Below, one piece after another: positions 23,986-32,569 of a stretch of 46,899 nt of DNA (positions are counted from its first letter, which is position 1; each line of letters begins with the position of its first letter). Source of the DNA: Streptomyces sp. CHD11 (lineage in GTDB: Bacteria > Actinomycetota > Actinomycetes > Streptomycetales > Streptomycetaceae). Below the pieces are notes generated by a model. The model saw only the letters and a list, made by a program, of their open reading frames with translations. It searched no databases and had not been told where the DNA came from. The translations under genes and the position numbers were made by a program. The stretch covers positions 1 to 46,899 of the forward strand of contig NZ_JABTTS010000040.1 in the NCBI RefSeq assembly GCF_018638295.1, given 5' to 3'.

Positions 23986-24147
23986 TCGGGTGCCGCAGCA
24001 GTTCAAGGACGCGGCGTTCGACGGCCTCGCTCATCACGTGCTCCCAGCGGCAGGCTTCGGCGTGGGCCTGCTCCCACTCCAGTCCGATCACGTCGATGAG
24101 CAGGCACTCGGCGAGCCGGTGCTTACGCATCACGCGTGTGGCCAGTC
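23985..24147 (-). pseudogene. DtxR/IdeR-type regulator internal fragment
   Basis: The peptide ATRVMRKHRLAECLLIDVIG and its continuation LEWEQAHAEACRWEHVMSEAVERRVLELLRHPTESP is the dimerisation and metal-binding part of DtxR-family iron regulators. The winged helix before it and the rest after it are missing. One side abuts an IS5-type transposase fragment, the other a TetR fragment. Confidence 0.75.
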
Positions 24148-24575
24148 GGGCGCTCGCACGGCGGCCTGACTACCGAGTTGCACCTCGCCGTCGAGCAGGG
24201 GCAGAAGCCCGTGTCCATCGTGATCACCGCCGGGCAGCGCGGGGACTCCCCGCAGTTCGAGGCCGCCCTGGGCCGCATCAGGGTGCCCCGGCTGGGGTCC
24301 GGCAGACCGCGCGCCCGGCCGCGGCGGGTGTGCGCCGACAAGGCGTACGCCTCCCGTGAGAACCGCGCCTACCTGCGCAGACGTAGCACTCGCTGCACCA
24401 TCCCGGACAAGGCCGACCAGGCTCGCAACCGAAGGAAACGCGACTTCCGTGGCGGCCGTCCGCCGAAGTTCGACCCGGAGGACTACAAGGCTCGGCACGC
24501 GGTCGAGTGCGGCATCAATCGTCTCAAAAGGCACCGTGCGGTGGCCATGAGGTACGACAAACTCACCGTCCGCTA
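24147..24575 (+). mobile_element. IS5-family transposase 3' fragment
   Basis: About 140 codons of an IS5-type DDE transposase: GRSHGGLTTELHLAVEQGQ, then VITAGQRGDSPQFEAAL, RVCADKAYASRENRAYLRRR, and KARHAVECGINRLKRHRAVAMRYDKLTVRYEA. The catalytic D, the D of ADKAY and the E of the C-terminal HAVECGINRLK are visible. Both the N-terminal half and the last residues are missing; the sequence breaks at about 24575 against the next gene's 3' end. Confidence 0.82.
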
Positions 24576-24589
24576 TGAGGCGCGCTTCG

Positions 24590-25150
24590 TCAGCGGTCAT
24601 CCGGTCTGGCCAGAGCCAGTTGACGCAGGCGGCAGGCGTACCAGCTGCTGGCGAGACAGATCACCAAGTAGATGGTGACCGCCTGGACGGCGAAGTTCGG
24701 GTAGTGGAACTCCCACTGCCCCGCGGCCGGGTCGCTGCCGAAGTCGGGGTTGCTCCAGATGTGGGGCATCATCCAGGCGATCACTCCCCCGAGGCCCTGG
24801 GCGGCGATGTACAGCACCGTGAACTCACCCAGGCGCCAGGCGTAGGCGCGGCGGTCCCGCCGGATCAGGGCCCGGACCTGGGCGCGTGCGCTGCCGAAGC
24901 GCCATCGCGCGCCTGCCGGGGCGACGCGGGCGCTGACCTCCGGCGCGAGCACCACGGCCGCGACGACCAGGCCGAGCAGGGTGACGACGCTGATCGCCAT
25001 GGTCGCCTCCGAGCCGACACGGCTGCGGATCTGCGGCGTCAGCAGCAGGGCCAAGATCGGGAGGTTGACCACGAGGCTGGCCGCGTAGACGCGGCCCAGG
25101 ACCCCAACTGGCGGCATCACGTCAAGGTGGCGGGCATAAGCGGTGTCCAT
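24590..25150 (-). CDS. Membrane protein of unknown function
   Basis: A 186-residue protein with four hydrophobic helices, near residues 22-40, 50-72, 108-130 and 155-175. Between helices 2 and 3 is a basic loop (WRFGSARAQVRALIRRDRRAY). No family is recognised. It is divergent from a MarR gene across a strong inverted repeat, so it is probably the MarR target. Its 3' end abuts the broken transposase, and the last residues could have been altered by that event. Confidence 0.65.
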   Translation of the reverse strand: MDTAYARHLDVMPPVGVLGRVYAASLVVNLPILALLLTPQIRSRVGSEATMAISVVTLLGLVVAAVVLAPEVSARVAPAGARWRFGSARAQVRALIRRDRRAYAWRLGEFTVLYIAAQGLGGVIAWMMPHIWSNPDFGSDPAAGQWEFHYPNFAVQAVTIYLVICLASSWYACRLRQLALARPDDR

Positions 25151-25166
25151 GCCATCGAGTCAAGCA

Positions 25167-25214
25167 CACTCTTTTACTTTGGTGAAGCACTTTTTTCACT
25201 CAAGTAAAAGAGTG
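25167..25214. promoter_or_regulatory. MarR operator, 13-bp perfect inverted repeat
   Basis: CACTCTTTTACTT (25167-25179) and AAGTAAAAGAGTG (25202-25214) are exact inverted repeats in an AT-rich 80-bp gap between the divergent membrane-protein and MarR genes. The position and symmetry fit a MarR-family operator covering both promoters. Confidence 0.7.
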
Positions 25215-25230
25215 GCGTAGCCTCGTCCGC

Positions 25231-25737
25231 ATGAACGCCGAGGAAGAGCCCCCGATGGACGGGGCTTCACTGGGGCATGAGCTGAGCCTGTGGGTGGTGC
25301 TCTTCCATGACGCCGTCGCCGCCCACTTGGGCGTCAACGCAACCGAACACAAGGTCCTCGACCTCATCGGCCGCCATCCCGGCGTCAGCCCTACCCAACT
25401 CGCCCAGGAGACGGAACTGAGCCATGCGGCCATCACAAAGATCACTAATCGCCTGGTTGAGCTCGGCTACGTCCGCAGGGAGCGCGACCCTTCTGACGGC
25501 AGGAAGTTCGCCCTCTTCGCGACCCCGGAGCATCGGCGGTCCATGACCGGCGTGATGGCACCGCTGCTCGATGGCATGGCTCACGTCACCAGTGAGCTCA
25601 CCGAGTCCGAACGCGAGACGGTCAGCCGATGGCTCATTGGAACCGTCACGGCCCTCCGCGAGGCCACGACAATGATCCGCACCAACCACAACAGCCCCGC
25701 TGTGCCCAGCGATCAGGACTCTCACAACACGCCCTAG
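25231..25737 (+). CDS. MarR-family transcriptional regulator
   Basis: A 168-residue winged-helix regulator. ATEHKVLDLIGRHPGVSPTQLAQETELSHAAITKITNRLVELGYVRRERDPSDGRKFALFATPE is the complete MarR DNA-binding domain with the DxR wing motif. It is divergent from the membrane protein, and its 3' end overlaps the convergent DUF1963 gene by 4 bp. Confidence 0.9.
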   Translation: MNAEEEPPMDGASLGHELSLWVVLFHDAVAAHLGVNATEHKVLDLIGRHPGVSPTQLAQETELSHAAITKITNRLVELGYVRRERDPSDGRKFALFATPEHRRSMTGVMAPLLDGMAHVTSELTESERETVSRWLIGTVTALREATTMIRTNHNSPAVPSDQDSHNTP

Positions 25738-26891
25738 TGCATCAGCTCGGAGTGAGGGTGCTCCGGCGCTGCCGGACAGACGTAGAGCTGCTGGTCGTAG
25801 CCGCTGCCGATCTGGACGGCGGTCGGTCGCCTTGGAGCGGGGTTGGTGCCGCGGGACCCGACGTGGGCATCGCCGGGGACGCGACCGCGGTCGTGCACCT
25901 CAATGCCTTGGGCACGGAAGAAGCCGATCACGGCCTGACCCCCGGGCCCGGTGTGGCGGGAGGGCGGATCGGTGTGTTCCCGGTCTTCGCACACGTCGTT
26001 CGGGAGCCAGCTGCTGTCGTTGTCCTCGAACGTGGCGATGGTGAGCAGGGCATCCATGTCGCTGCCGCAGGCGGGGCAGAGCCGGGGGGTGGGGTCGGTG
26101 GCACCCCAGCGGGGCCAGCCGCCGACTTTCCAGCCGGGTGCGCCGGCCAACTCACGGTCGTAGAACTCCTCCGGAGACGACGCGTAGTCGTCCACATCCG
26201 TGACGGCTGCCTGCCATTCGCTCCAGGCCTCGAGCCGCTCCTGGAACTCCTCGCTCAACTCCAGGTGGTCGGGATATTCGGTGACCTGCTCCGGGTTGAG
26301 CAGACACGGCTCGGGCAGGTAGCCGTCGAACTGCACCGCGGGCGGCTCGGGGGGCGTGGTGAGAATGTCGGTGACCGTGGCTGCCGACCGCCAGAACAGC
26401 GCGGTCCTGGGCATGATCGGGTGATCGAAGGGACACCACAGGACTTGGAGCAGGTCTGCTCCTTCAGGGGCGCGCAGATCGGGCACGTCCCGCAGGTACA
26501 ACTGGGCGACCGGCAGCATCGCTATGGACCCCTCGTACGATGCGACGGCCGACCTCAGCGGCAACTTCCGAGGAGGGCGGATGCGCTCCAGGGCCTCTCG
26601 CTCCTGCGGGGTCAGGTCCCTGCCGCGCGAGGCGGCACGGATCTGCCGTTCCAGCCTGAGGTCCGCCGGGGACAGAGCCTCGTTCACTCCGTCCGCCACA
26701 TGGGGCCCGTCACAGTGCGGCCACGGCTCGTCGGCGGGCCAGAGCAGCGGTCCGCCGATGGAACTGTCCTGCGGCGACGGAGACCCGGGACGGGGGTGCA
26801 ACCGAGTCGCCGTGCGCGCCAGCGGCGCCAGCTGAGGGAAGACCGCGGTGACGTCGAACGGCCGCGGTGGGGTGGTCGGGGGGCTGTTCAT
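25734..26891 (-). CDS. DUF1963-family protein
   Basis: A 385-residue soluble protein. The N-terminal half has GGPLLWPADEPWPHC, and the C-terminal part has CPACGSDMDALLTIATFE and DQQLYVCPAAPEHPHSELMH, which match the YwqG-like DUF1963 group of unknown function. The CPxCG pair could bind zinc. The ATG at 26891 gives the family-like N-terminus; the frame is open 30 bp further. The 243-bp gap upstream has a 9-bp direct repeat ACCTCGGAG and no gene. Confidence 0.72.
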   Translation of the reverse strand: MNSPPTTPPRPFDVTAVFPQLAPLARTATRLHPRPGSPSPQDSSIGGPLLWPADEPWPHCDGPHVADGVNEALSPADLRLERQIRAASRGRDLTPQEREALERIRPPRKLPLRSAVASYEGSIAMLPVAQLYLRDVPDLRAPEGADLLQVLWCPFDHPIMPRTALFWRSAATVTDILTTPPEPPAVQFDGYLPEPCLLNPEQVTEYPDHLELSEEFQERLEAWSEWQAAVTDVDDYASSPEEFYDRELAGAPGWKVGGWPRWGATDPTPRLCPACGSDMDALLTIATFEDNDSSWLPNDVCEDREHTDPPSRHTGPGGQAVIGFFRAQGIEVHDRGRVPGDAHVGSRGTNPAPRRPTAVQIGSGYDQQLYVCPAAPEHPHSELMH

Positions 26892-27134
26892 GGCTGCGAT
26901 CCTGCCAACCCGGTCTGACAACGCTCGCAGCTACCTCGGAGTACCTCGGAGCTCCCCAGGCGAAGCCCGAGTTCGGTGAGAAGGGTCGTCAGCTTCCTGT
27001 GCCGCTGACGAACCATCACCGGGGTGTCATTCCTTGTCGGCGCGGTGAGGGCGAGCCAGGCCGACACCGACGCTGCGGGCTCAACGAGACCCCTCACATG
27101 TCGCAGCACCGGGTCGCGGCACTAACCTGCGCTG

Positions 27135-27746
27135 GTGACCGGAACCGAGCTGGATGAGCTGATCGTTGCCGACGGTGCGGCGCTGCGCGCGTGGCTGCTG
27201 GACAACCACACCGCCTCTCCCGGCGTGTGGCTCGCCCTGACCAGGAAGGGCGGCTCCGTCACTACGCTGACCTGGCAGCGGGCGGTCGACGAGGCCCTGT
27301 GCTTCGGCTGGATCGACGGGCAGGCCCGCAAGCGCGACGAGGAGAGTTCCTGGAGGCGGTTCACCCCGCGCCGGCCCCGCAGCGTCTGGTCCCAGCGCAA
27401 CGTCGCCAACGTGGCCCGGTTGGAGGCGGCCGGGCTGATGCTGCCCGCCGGCCGCGCCGCGGTGGACGCCGCGAAGGCCGACGGGCGGTGGACGGCCGCC
27501 TATGCGCCGTCATCGGAAGCGGAGGTGCCGGCCGACCTGCGGGCCGCGATCGCCGCCGACCCGGCGGCGCAGGCGATGTTCGAGGTCCTCACCAGAACCA
27601 ACCGCTTCGCCCTCATCAACCGGGTCAACGCCGTCAAGCGGGCCGAGACGCGCACCCGGAAGATCGCCGAGTGCGTGGCGATGCTGGCCCGGCACGAGAC
27701 GGTCCACCCGCAGCGAGCCAGGCCGGCGGACCCGCCGACGTCGTGA
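27135..27746 (+). CDS. YdeI/OmpD-associated family protein
   Basis: A 203-residue protein. The signature WLLDNHTASPGVWLALTRKGG, then VDEALCFGWIDGQARKRDEESSWRRFTPRRPRSVWSQRNV marks the YdeI/OmpD-associated (bacteriocin-protection) family. Biochemical function is unknown. GTG start. It has no obvious operon partners; a weak hairpin CGTCCG/CGGACG follows the stop. Confidence 0.8.
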   Translation: MTGTELDELIVADGAALRAWLLDNHTASPGVWLALTRKGGSVTTLTWQRAVDEALCFGWIDGQARKRDEESSWRRFTPRRPRSVWSQRNVANVARLEAAGLMLPAGRAAVDAAKADGRWTAAYAPSSEAEVPADLRAAIAADPAAQAMFEVLTRTNRFALINRVNAVKRAETRTRKIAECVAMLARHETVHPQRARPADPPTS

Positions 27747-27873
27747 CCGGGCGTCCGCCAGGACGGACGAACCCACGCTGTTGAGCGGAGATGTCCTCGG
27801 AACTCCGTCTCGTCCGCTTCGAGAAGCGTGAAGGTCTCCGCCGGGTGCGGCCGTCCAGAATTCCAGCTTCGGA

Positions 27874-28509
27874 TCAGGCTGGTCGATCGGAGGCATAGCG
27901 GGCGAGCGTGGTCTCCACCGCTTGCTCGACGGCGTAGCGGATGTCGGAGGCTGTGGGGTTCCAGTCGGTCAGCAGCATGCGGGGCCACAGGACGTAGTTG
28001 GCGATCATCCCGAGGAACTGGTTGGCGGCGCTCTCGGCGTCCGGAACGTCGGCGTTGCCGGCCTCGTGCTCCGCCTCCAGGTAGCGCTGGACAGAGGTGA
28101 AGTAGGGCAGCTTGCCGAGCTGGAACTGCATCCGTCCCAGTTCGGGGAAGCGGGGCAGCTCGGCGATGACGATGCGGAACAGGGCTGTCATGCCGGGCCG
28201 GCCGATCAGGTCGGCGTAGCGGTGGCCGATGGAGGTCAGGCCGGAACGCAGATCTCCGGCCTGCGGTGGCACGACGGCGCCGGTGGCGTCACGCTGCCAT
28301 GACTCGGTGACGATGGCCTCGAAGAGGGCTGCCTTGGTGGGGAACTGCTTGAACAAGGTGGACTTCGAGACTGCCGCCCCTTCGGCAATGCGCGCGAGGG
28401 ACGTGCCGTCGTAGCCATGGTTCAGGAAGAGGTCCGTGGCCGCGGAGATGATCGCCTCACGCTTCTGCTGGGCGAGACGGCGGTGGTGTGCGGAGAGCTC
28501 TGCTGCCAT
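27874..28509 (-). CDS. TetR-family transcriptional regulator
   Basis: A 211-residue repressor. The helix-turn-helix reads AIISAATDLFLNHGYDGTSLARIAEGAAVSKSTLFKQFPTKAALFEAI. The C-terminal domain has the AcrR-like YLEAEHEAG pattern. It is divergent from an SDR gene with two near-identical dyads between them. Confidence 0.9.
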   Translation of the reverse strand: MAAELSAHHRRLAQQKREAIISAATDLFLNHGYDGTSLARIAEGAAVSKSTLFKQFPTKAALFEAIVTESWQRDATGAVVPPQAGDLRSGLTSIGHRYADLIGRPGMTALFRIVIAELPRFPELGRMQFQLGKLPYFTSVQRYLEAEHEAGNADVPDAESAANQFLGMIANYVLWPRMLLTDWNPTASDIRYAVEQAVETTLARYASDRPA

Positions 28510-28531
28510 GCGTGCAGTATGCCCCAGATCC

Positions 28532-28604
28532 GAGGCGAGTCACTTGACTCGCCTCTTTGGGGCTGTCTACGCTGCGATGAAAAGGCGAGTCAAGCGACTC
28601 GCCT
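28532..28604. promoter_or_regulatory. Two TetR operators
   Basis: A perfect 24-bp palindrome with half-site GAGGCGAGTCAC lies at 28532-28555. A second copy with arms AGGCGAGTC/GACTCGCCT lies at 28583-28604. The centres are 50 bp apart, close to five helical turns, which would allow two dimers on the same DNA face. Confidence 0.75.
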
Positions 28605-28656
28605 CGGATGGCGGTACCCGATGTCCCTCCGGTGCCGCGTGATGAGGGAGTGGCTG

Positions 28657-29415
28657 ATGACAGCCGACAGGATCGCTTTGGTGACCGGTGCGAACCGTGG
28701 CCTGGGCCGGAGTACGGCTCTCGCGCTGGCGGCGCGCGGGGTGCGGGTCGTGGTCACTCATCGCGGTGATGTGGCCGGGGCCGGGGAGACGGAGCAGCAA
28801 GTGCACGCTGCGGGTGGGACCGCCGCTGTCGTGCGTCTCGACATCAGCGACGTCTCCTCTTTCGGAGCCTTCACTTCCGAGCTGAGCGGACTGCTCGAGC
28901 GCTGGGGGGCTTCGCGGCTCGATATCGTGGTCAACAACGCGGGGGTGGGTGTCTTCGGCCCACTGGAAGCTGTCACGACCGACGACTTCGACACGGTGTT
29001 CGGCACGAACGTGCGGGGCACGTTCTTCCTCATCCAGTCGCTCGTGCCGCTGCTGGCGAAAGGCGCCCGCGTCATCAACGTCTCGTCGTCGTTGACTCGC
29101 CACACCAGCCCCGCGACCTCGGTCTACTCCGCCTCGAAGGCCGCCGTCGAGGCCCTGAGCCGCACTCTGGCCGCAGAACTCGGCCCCCGAGGTATCCGGG
29201 TCAACTCCATCGCCCCGGGGCCGACCGCCACCGACTTCAACGGCGGTGCCATGCGGGATGACGCCGGTATGCGCCAGGGTCTGGCCGGGCAGACCGCGCT
29301 CGGCCGCGTCGGCGAACCCGAGGAGATCGGCGACGCCATCGCCACGCTGGCGTCCGACGGCCTGCGCTGGATGACCGCCCAGCGCATCGAGGTCTCCGGC
29401 GGCGCCCTCCTGTGA
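28657..29415 (+). CDS. Short-chain dehydrogenase/reductase
   Basis: A 252-residue NAD(P)-dependent oxidoreductase. TGANRGLGRS (residues 10-19) is the cofactor motif, NNAG is at 93-96, the catalytic serine is at 143-144 and YSASK at 157-161. It is similar to the 3-oxoacyl-ACP-reductase-like group. The ATG at 28657 has GAGGGAG upstream. It is the probable target of the divergent TetR. Confidence 0.88.
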   Translation: MTADRIALVTGANRGLGRSTALALAARGVRVVVTHRGDVAGAGETEQQVHAAGGTAAVVRLDISDVSSFGAFTSELSGLLERWGASRLDIVVNNAGVGVFGPLEAVTTDDFDTVFGTNVRGTFFLIQSLVPLLAKGARVINVSSSLTRHTSPATSVYSASKAAVEALSRTLAAELGPRGIRVNSIAPGPTATDFNGGAMRDDAGMRQGLAGQTALGRVGEPEEIGDAIATLASDGLRWMTAQRIEVSGGALL

Positions 29416-29445
29416 CCGACCGGGCGAGTCCGTCTCGGGTCACAG
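29410..29445 (+). terminator. Terminator overlapping the SDR stop codon
   Basis: CTGTGACC (29410-29417) pairs with GGTCACAG (29438-29445); an inner CGAG/CTCG pair extends it. The left arm includes the stop codon of the SDR gene. Confidence 0.55.
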
Positions 29446-29605
29446 GCAACGGCGCGCCGGATTCATTCCCCGCCGGTCTCGCTTCATCCAGCTCCGACGC
29501 GTCCGGGTTGCGCAGCGGGCGCAGGGCGCAGGCGGCCGGCGGCCGGGGCGCCGGGGCGCCGGCGGTGAAGCTGTAGCGGCCGAGTAGGCACCCCCGTGCC
29601 CGCCT

Positions 29606-30277
29606 TCAGGTGTCCTGGAAGTCCTCGTCCTCGCCGAGGCGTTGGTCGAGGTCGTTCGTCCACTGGCGGGCCCATGTCCTGAGCTGCGTGATCTGCTCCC
29701 CGGTGAGGTGGTAGGCGGCGAACTCCTCGTCGTCGTACCACTCGGCGCCGGCCAGGCGGTCACGCAGGTCCTCGCGGCGGAACTCGTCGCGGCCGTGCCG
29801 TTCGCCCAGCCGCTCGAGTTCGGTGGCCGTGTGGTGGGCGGAGGCGGCGTGGACGTCGATCAGGTCGCGGACCGCGCCGCGGTCGGCGAGGGCGCGGACC
29901 TTGGTGCCGATCACGTCGTCGAGGGCGAGGACCGGGCCGTAGGCGGTGGTGAGCGGTGCGGCCCACAGGTTCTCCTTGAGGACGTCCACCGCGCAGTCCT
30001 CGCCGGTGTCCGGGTCGGCCGCGAGGAGGCGGGCGGACAGCGGGTCGACGCCGATCACCGTCACGCGCCAGCCCCGCTCCGTCAGGGCCCGGCGCAGATG
30101 CTCGGCGATGTCCGCCATGGGGGCGGGGTTCTCCGTGGCGACGTCGAGGTCCTGACTGAGCCGGTTCACCAGCCCGTGTGCCTGGACGGCGTAGCCGCCG
30201 GTGATGACCAGCGGGTAGGGCGTGCCGATGGTGAGGACGTCCGACAGGAGGCGGCGGTGCAGGTCGCTGAGGTTCAC
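29606..30277 (-). CDS. AbiEii-type nucleotidyltransferase
   Basis: A 223-residue polymerase-beta-fold nucleotidyltransferase. VITGGYAVQAHGLVNR and SQDLDVAT give the G-G and D-x-D (Asp43, Asp45) metal site. A downstream ALADRGAVRDLIDVHAA motif with a further acidic residue is typical of AbiEii/AbiGii toxin-like enzymes that transfer nucleotides to RNA or protein. The GTG start overlaps the upstream gene's stop by 4 bp, so the pair is coupled, as in toxin-antitoxin operons. Toxicity is not proven. Confidence 0.78.
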   Translation of the reverse strand: MNLSDLHRRLLSDVLTIGTPYPLVITGGYAVQAHGLVNRLSQDLDVATENPAPMADIAEHLRRALTERGWRVTVIGVDPLSARLLAADPDTGEDCAVDVLKENLWAAPLTTAYGPVLALDDVIGTKVRALADRGAVRDLIDVHAASAHHTATELERLGERHGRDEFRREDLRDRLAGAEWYDDEEFAAYHLTGEQITQLRTWARQWTNDLDQRLGEDEDFQDT

Positions 30278-30639
30278 GCGGCGGCGGACGCCTCGTGGGC
30301 GAGCTCGGGGAAGGCATCCTCCCACACGTCGCGGATGTGCCTGCTGACCAGGGTGCGCAGCGCGGGCCACTGGGATGCGAGCAGGTCCCGGTTCAGGAAG
30401 GCGAGGAGGTCCTGGCGCCGGCCCTCGGCCAGGACGGTCCGGTAGAGGCTCATCCGCTGGCGCGGCCGGTCGAGGTCGTACGCGCGCAGGCCGGACCAGG
30501 CGACATGGAGCGGGAGCTCGACCTGCCCGTGCGCCGGTCCGGTCAGCTCGTCCAGGCCATCAGGCAGACGGCTCGCGTACCGGGCGCGCAGCACGTCTGC
30601 GGCGGAGGGTTCGAGCGAGCGGGAGTGCTGCGGATCCAT
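30274..30639 (-). CDS. Partner of AbiEii-type nucleotidyltransferase, unknown fold
   Basis: A 121-residue protein of no named family that I recognise. It is helical and contains ADVLRARYASRLPDGLDELTGPAHG and a conserved-looking HVAWSGLRAYDLDRPRQRMSLYRTVL. No helix-turn-helix is seen, unlike the classical AbiEi antitoxin. It precedes the nucleotidyltransferase with a 4-bp overlap, so it may be its antitoxin or target adaptor. An alternative ATG 9 bp upstream is equally possible. Confidence 0.6.
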   Translation of the reverse strand: MDPQHSRSLEPSAADVLRARYASRLPDGLDELTGPAHGQVELPLHVAWSGLRAYDLDRPRQRMSLYRTVLAEGRRQDLLAFLNRDLLASQWPALRTLVSRHIRDVWEDAFPELAHEASAAA

Positions 30640-30881
30640 ACCCCGCATTATCCCCCGGCTGTACGTGTCCGTCGAAGACCGGGCGGGAACCGGAACCGGA
30701 CTCCGGCTCCGCCGGCCCGGGGCACTTCGGCGCGTGACCGCGTTCCGCGTCTGTCGGTCGGTTGCTCAGGTCCGGGGCCATGAGCCCGGCTCCGGGCGCG
30801 GTGGTGTGTGCTCCGTCGCGAGCGACGCGGCGGGCGGCGGTGGGCGGCGGGGCGTGTCGAGGGAGCGTGGGCGTTGCTATG

Positions 30882-31523
30882 TCACTTCGCCGGCGCCGTG
30901 ACCAGGCGGACGAGGGTGTCGACGAGTTCGCCGGCGGTGGTGTGCCACTTGTCCGTGTCGAGGTGGCCGCTGAGCTCCATGCCCGCGATGCCGTGGGCGC
31001 TGGTCAGCAGCAGGGCTCCGTAGGGCCGTGCGTTCCGCTCTCCCACGAGGGCGGCGACGATGTCCAGGAACTCGTCCTGGAAGCGTTCGGCCGCGCGGTC
31101 GGCCACGGCCGGGTCGCCTTCCGGCCCGCACAGCTGACGCCGGATGCGGTCCATCCCGTCACCGAGTTGCCCGGGAAGGTTCGCGCGCCGCCTGAACAAC
31201 ACCTGGTACAGGTGCGGTTGGTCCCGGCCGACGTCGATGAGGGCGTGCAGAGCGCCGCGCAGCTTCTCGGAGGCGGACAGGGCCGGGTCGGTCCGCAGGG
31301 CGTGCACCTGGTCGCCGATCCGTTCCCAGCCTTCGGCCGCGACGGAGGTCAGCAGGCTGTCCTTGCCCGTGAAGTGCCGGTACGGCGCTCCCCGGGTCAC
31401 GCCTGCCCGCGCGCCCACCTCGCGCAAGGTGACCGCTTCGGGGCCGCCGAGGTCGAGGAGCTCGGCGGCCGCGTCGAGCAGAGCACGGCGGGTGGCGGCT
31501 GCGGACTCCGCACGTGTGGTCAT
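30882..31523 (-). CDS. TetR-family transcriptional regulator
   Basis: A 213-residue repressor with helix-turn-helix RRALLDAAAELLDLGGPEAVTLREVGARAGVTRGAPYRHFTGKDSLL and a TetR C-terminal domain (WHG-like, LTSAHGIAGMELSGHL). Divergent from an SDR gene 51 bp away. The ATG at 31523 is chosen; a GTG 9 bp upstream is also possible. Confidence 0.88.
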   Translation of the reverse strand: MTTRAESAAATRRALLDAAAELLDLGGPEAVTLREVGARAGVTRGAPYRHFTGKDSLLTSVAAEGWERIGDQVHALRTDPALSASEKLRGALHALIDVGRDQPHLYQVLFRRRANLPGQLGDGMDRIRRQLCGPEGDPAVADRAAERFQDEFLDIVAALVGERNARPYGALLLTSAHGIAGMELSGHLDTDKWHTTAGELVDTLVRLVTAPAK

Positions 31524-31540
31524 GGCACTCACCCTACAGT

Positions 31541-31586
31541 TGACGGCGTCATCTGAACCAGTACAGTAGCCAAGGTGACAACGTCA
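31541..31586. promoter_or_regulatory. Paired TetR operators, one over a start codon
   Basis: TGAC-N3-GTCA occurs at 31541-31551 and 31576-31586, each followed by TCTGAA. The second overlaps the GTG start of the SDR gene. A TACAGT -10-like box at 31562-31567 lies 7 bp before that GTG, so the gene is probably leaderless and blocked at initiation of transcription. Confidence 0.65.
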
Positions 31587-32447
31587 TCTGAAACCCAGAA
31601 GCTGATCGTCGTGACCGGAGCCTCCACGGGCATGGGCGCGTCGGCCGCCCGCGAACTGGCGCGCCGGGGATTCCACGTCCTGGCCGGCGTGCGACGCGAC
31701 CGTGACGCCGACGCCATCCGGTCGACCGGCATCGAGCCGGTCATCCTCGACATCACCAAGTCCGAGCAGGTGGAGGCACTCGCCGCGCGGGTCGCGGACA
31801 ACCCGCGCGCGCTGCACGCGCTCGTCAACAACGCCGGCGTCCAGGTGAACGCCCCGGTCGAAACCCTGCCGATGACGGAGTGGCGGCGGGTCTTCGAAGT
31901 CAACCTGTTCGGCCACATCGCCGTCACCCAGGCACTCCTCCCCGCACTGCTGCGCAGCAAGGGCCGCGTGATCAACATCAGCTCGGTCGGCGGCACGGCC
32001 GCCATGGCCACATACGGTGCCTACGCGGGCGCGAAGTTCGCCCTGGAGGCGGTCAGCGACTCGCTCCGCCGCGAGGTCGCCCCGCTGGGCGTACAGGTGG
32101 TCGTGATCCAGCCCGGCGGCGTCCGTACGGAGCTGGCCGCCCGCGGGGTCGAGGCGGCGAACGATCTGGCCGTCCGGATGACGCCGGAGCAGGACGAGCG
32201 CTACGGCAGCCTGGTCAAGGCGAACAACAGACTGATGGTCACGGGCACCGCATCGGGCCTGACCGCCGACGCCGCCGCCCAGGTCATCGCGAAGGCCGTG
32301 ACAACCCGCAAGCCGCGCACCCGCTACACCGCCGGCCGGGACGCCGCCCTGATCACCCGCCTGGTCCGGATCCTGCCCGACCGCACACTCGACCGCGTCC
32401 TCGCCGCCAACCTGCGCCGCCACCACCCGAAGGAAGCCGTCGGCTGA
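31575..32447 (+). CDS. Short-chain dehydrogenase/reductase
   Basis: A 290-residue SDR with TGASTGMGAS at residues 14-23, NNAG at 85-88, catalytic Ser136/137 and Tyr150-x3-Lys154. The C-terminal extension of about 50 residues, ending in a basic helix (LVRILPDRTLDRVLAANLRRHH), is like the retinol-dehydrogenase-type SDRs. Probable target of the divergent TetR. Confidence 0.88.
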   Translation: MTTSSETQKLIVVTGASTGMGASAARELARRGFHVLAGVRRDRDADAIRSTGIEPVILDITKSEQVEALAARVADNPRALHALVNNAGVQVNAPVETLPMTEWRRVFEVNLFGHIAVTQALLPALLRSKGRVINISSVGGTAAMATYGAYAGAKFALEAVSDSLRREVAPLGVQVVVIQPGGVRTELAARGVEAANDLAVRMTPEQDERYGSLVKANNRLMVTGTASGLTADAAAQVIAKAVTTRKPRTRYTAGRDAALITRLVRILPDRTLDRVLAANLRRHHPKEAVG

Positions 32448-32569
32448 CGAGGTTCCACGAACGGCTCCGTCCCCTGGTGCGGCCACCGGTGGGAAGACAC
32501 GGCCCTCGAGGCACGACCCACGCCCTGACCGAGTGACCGATTCACGGTATTACGATCTAAAGTGACCAC

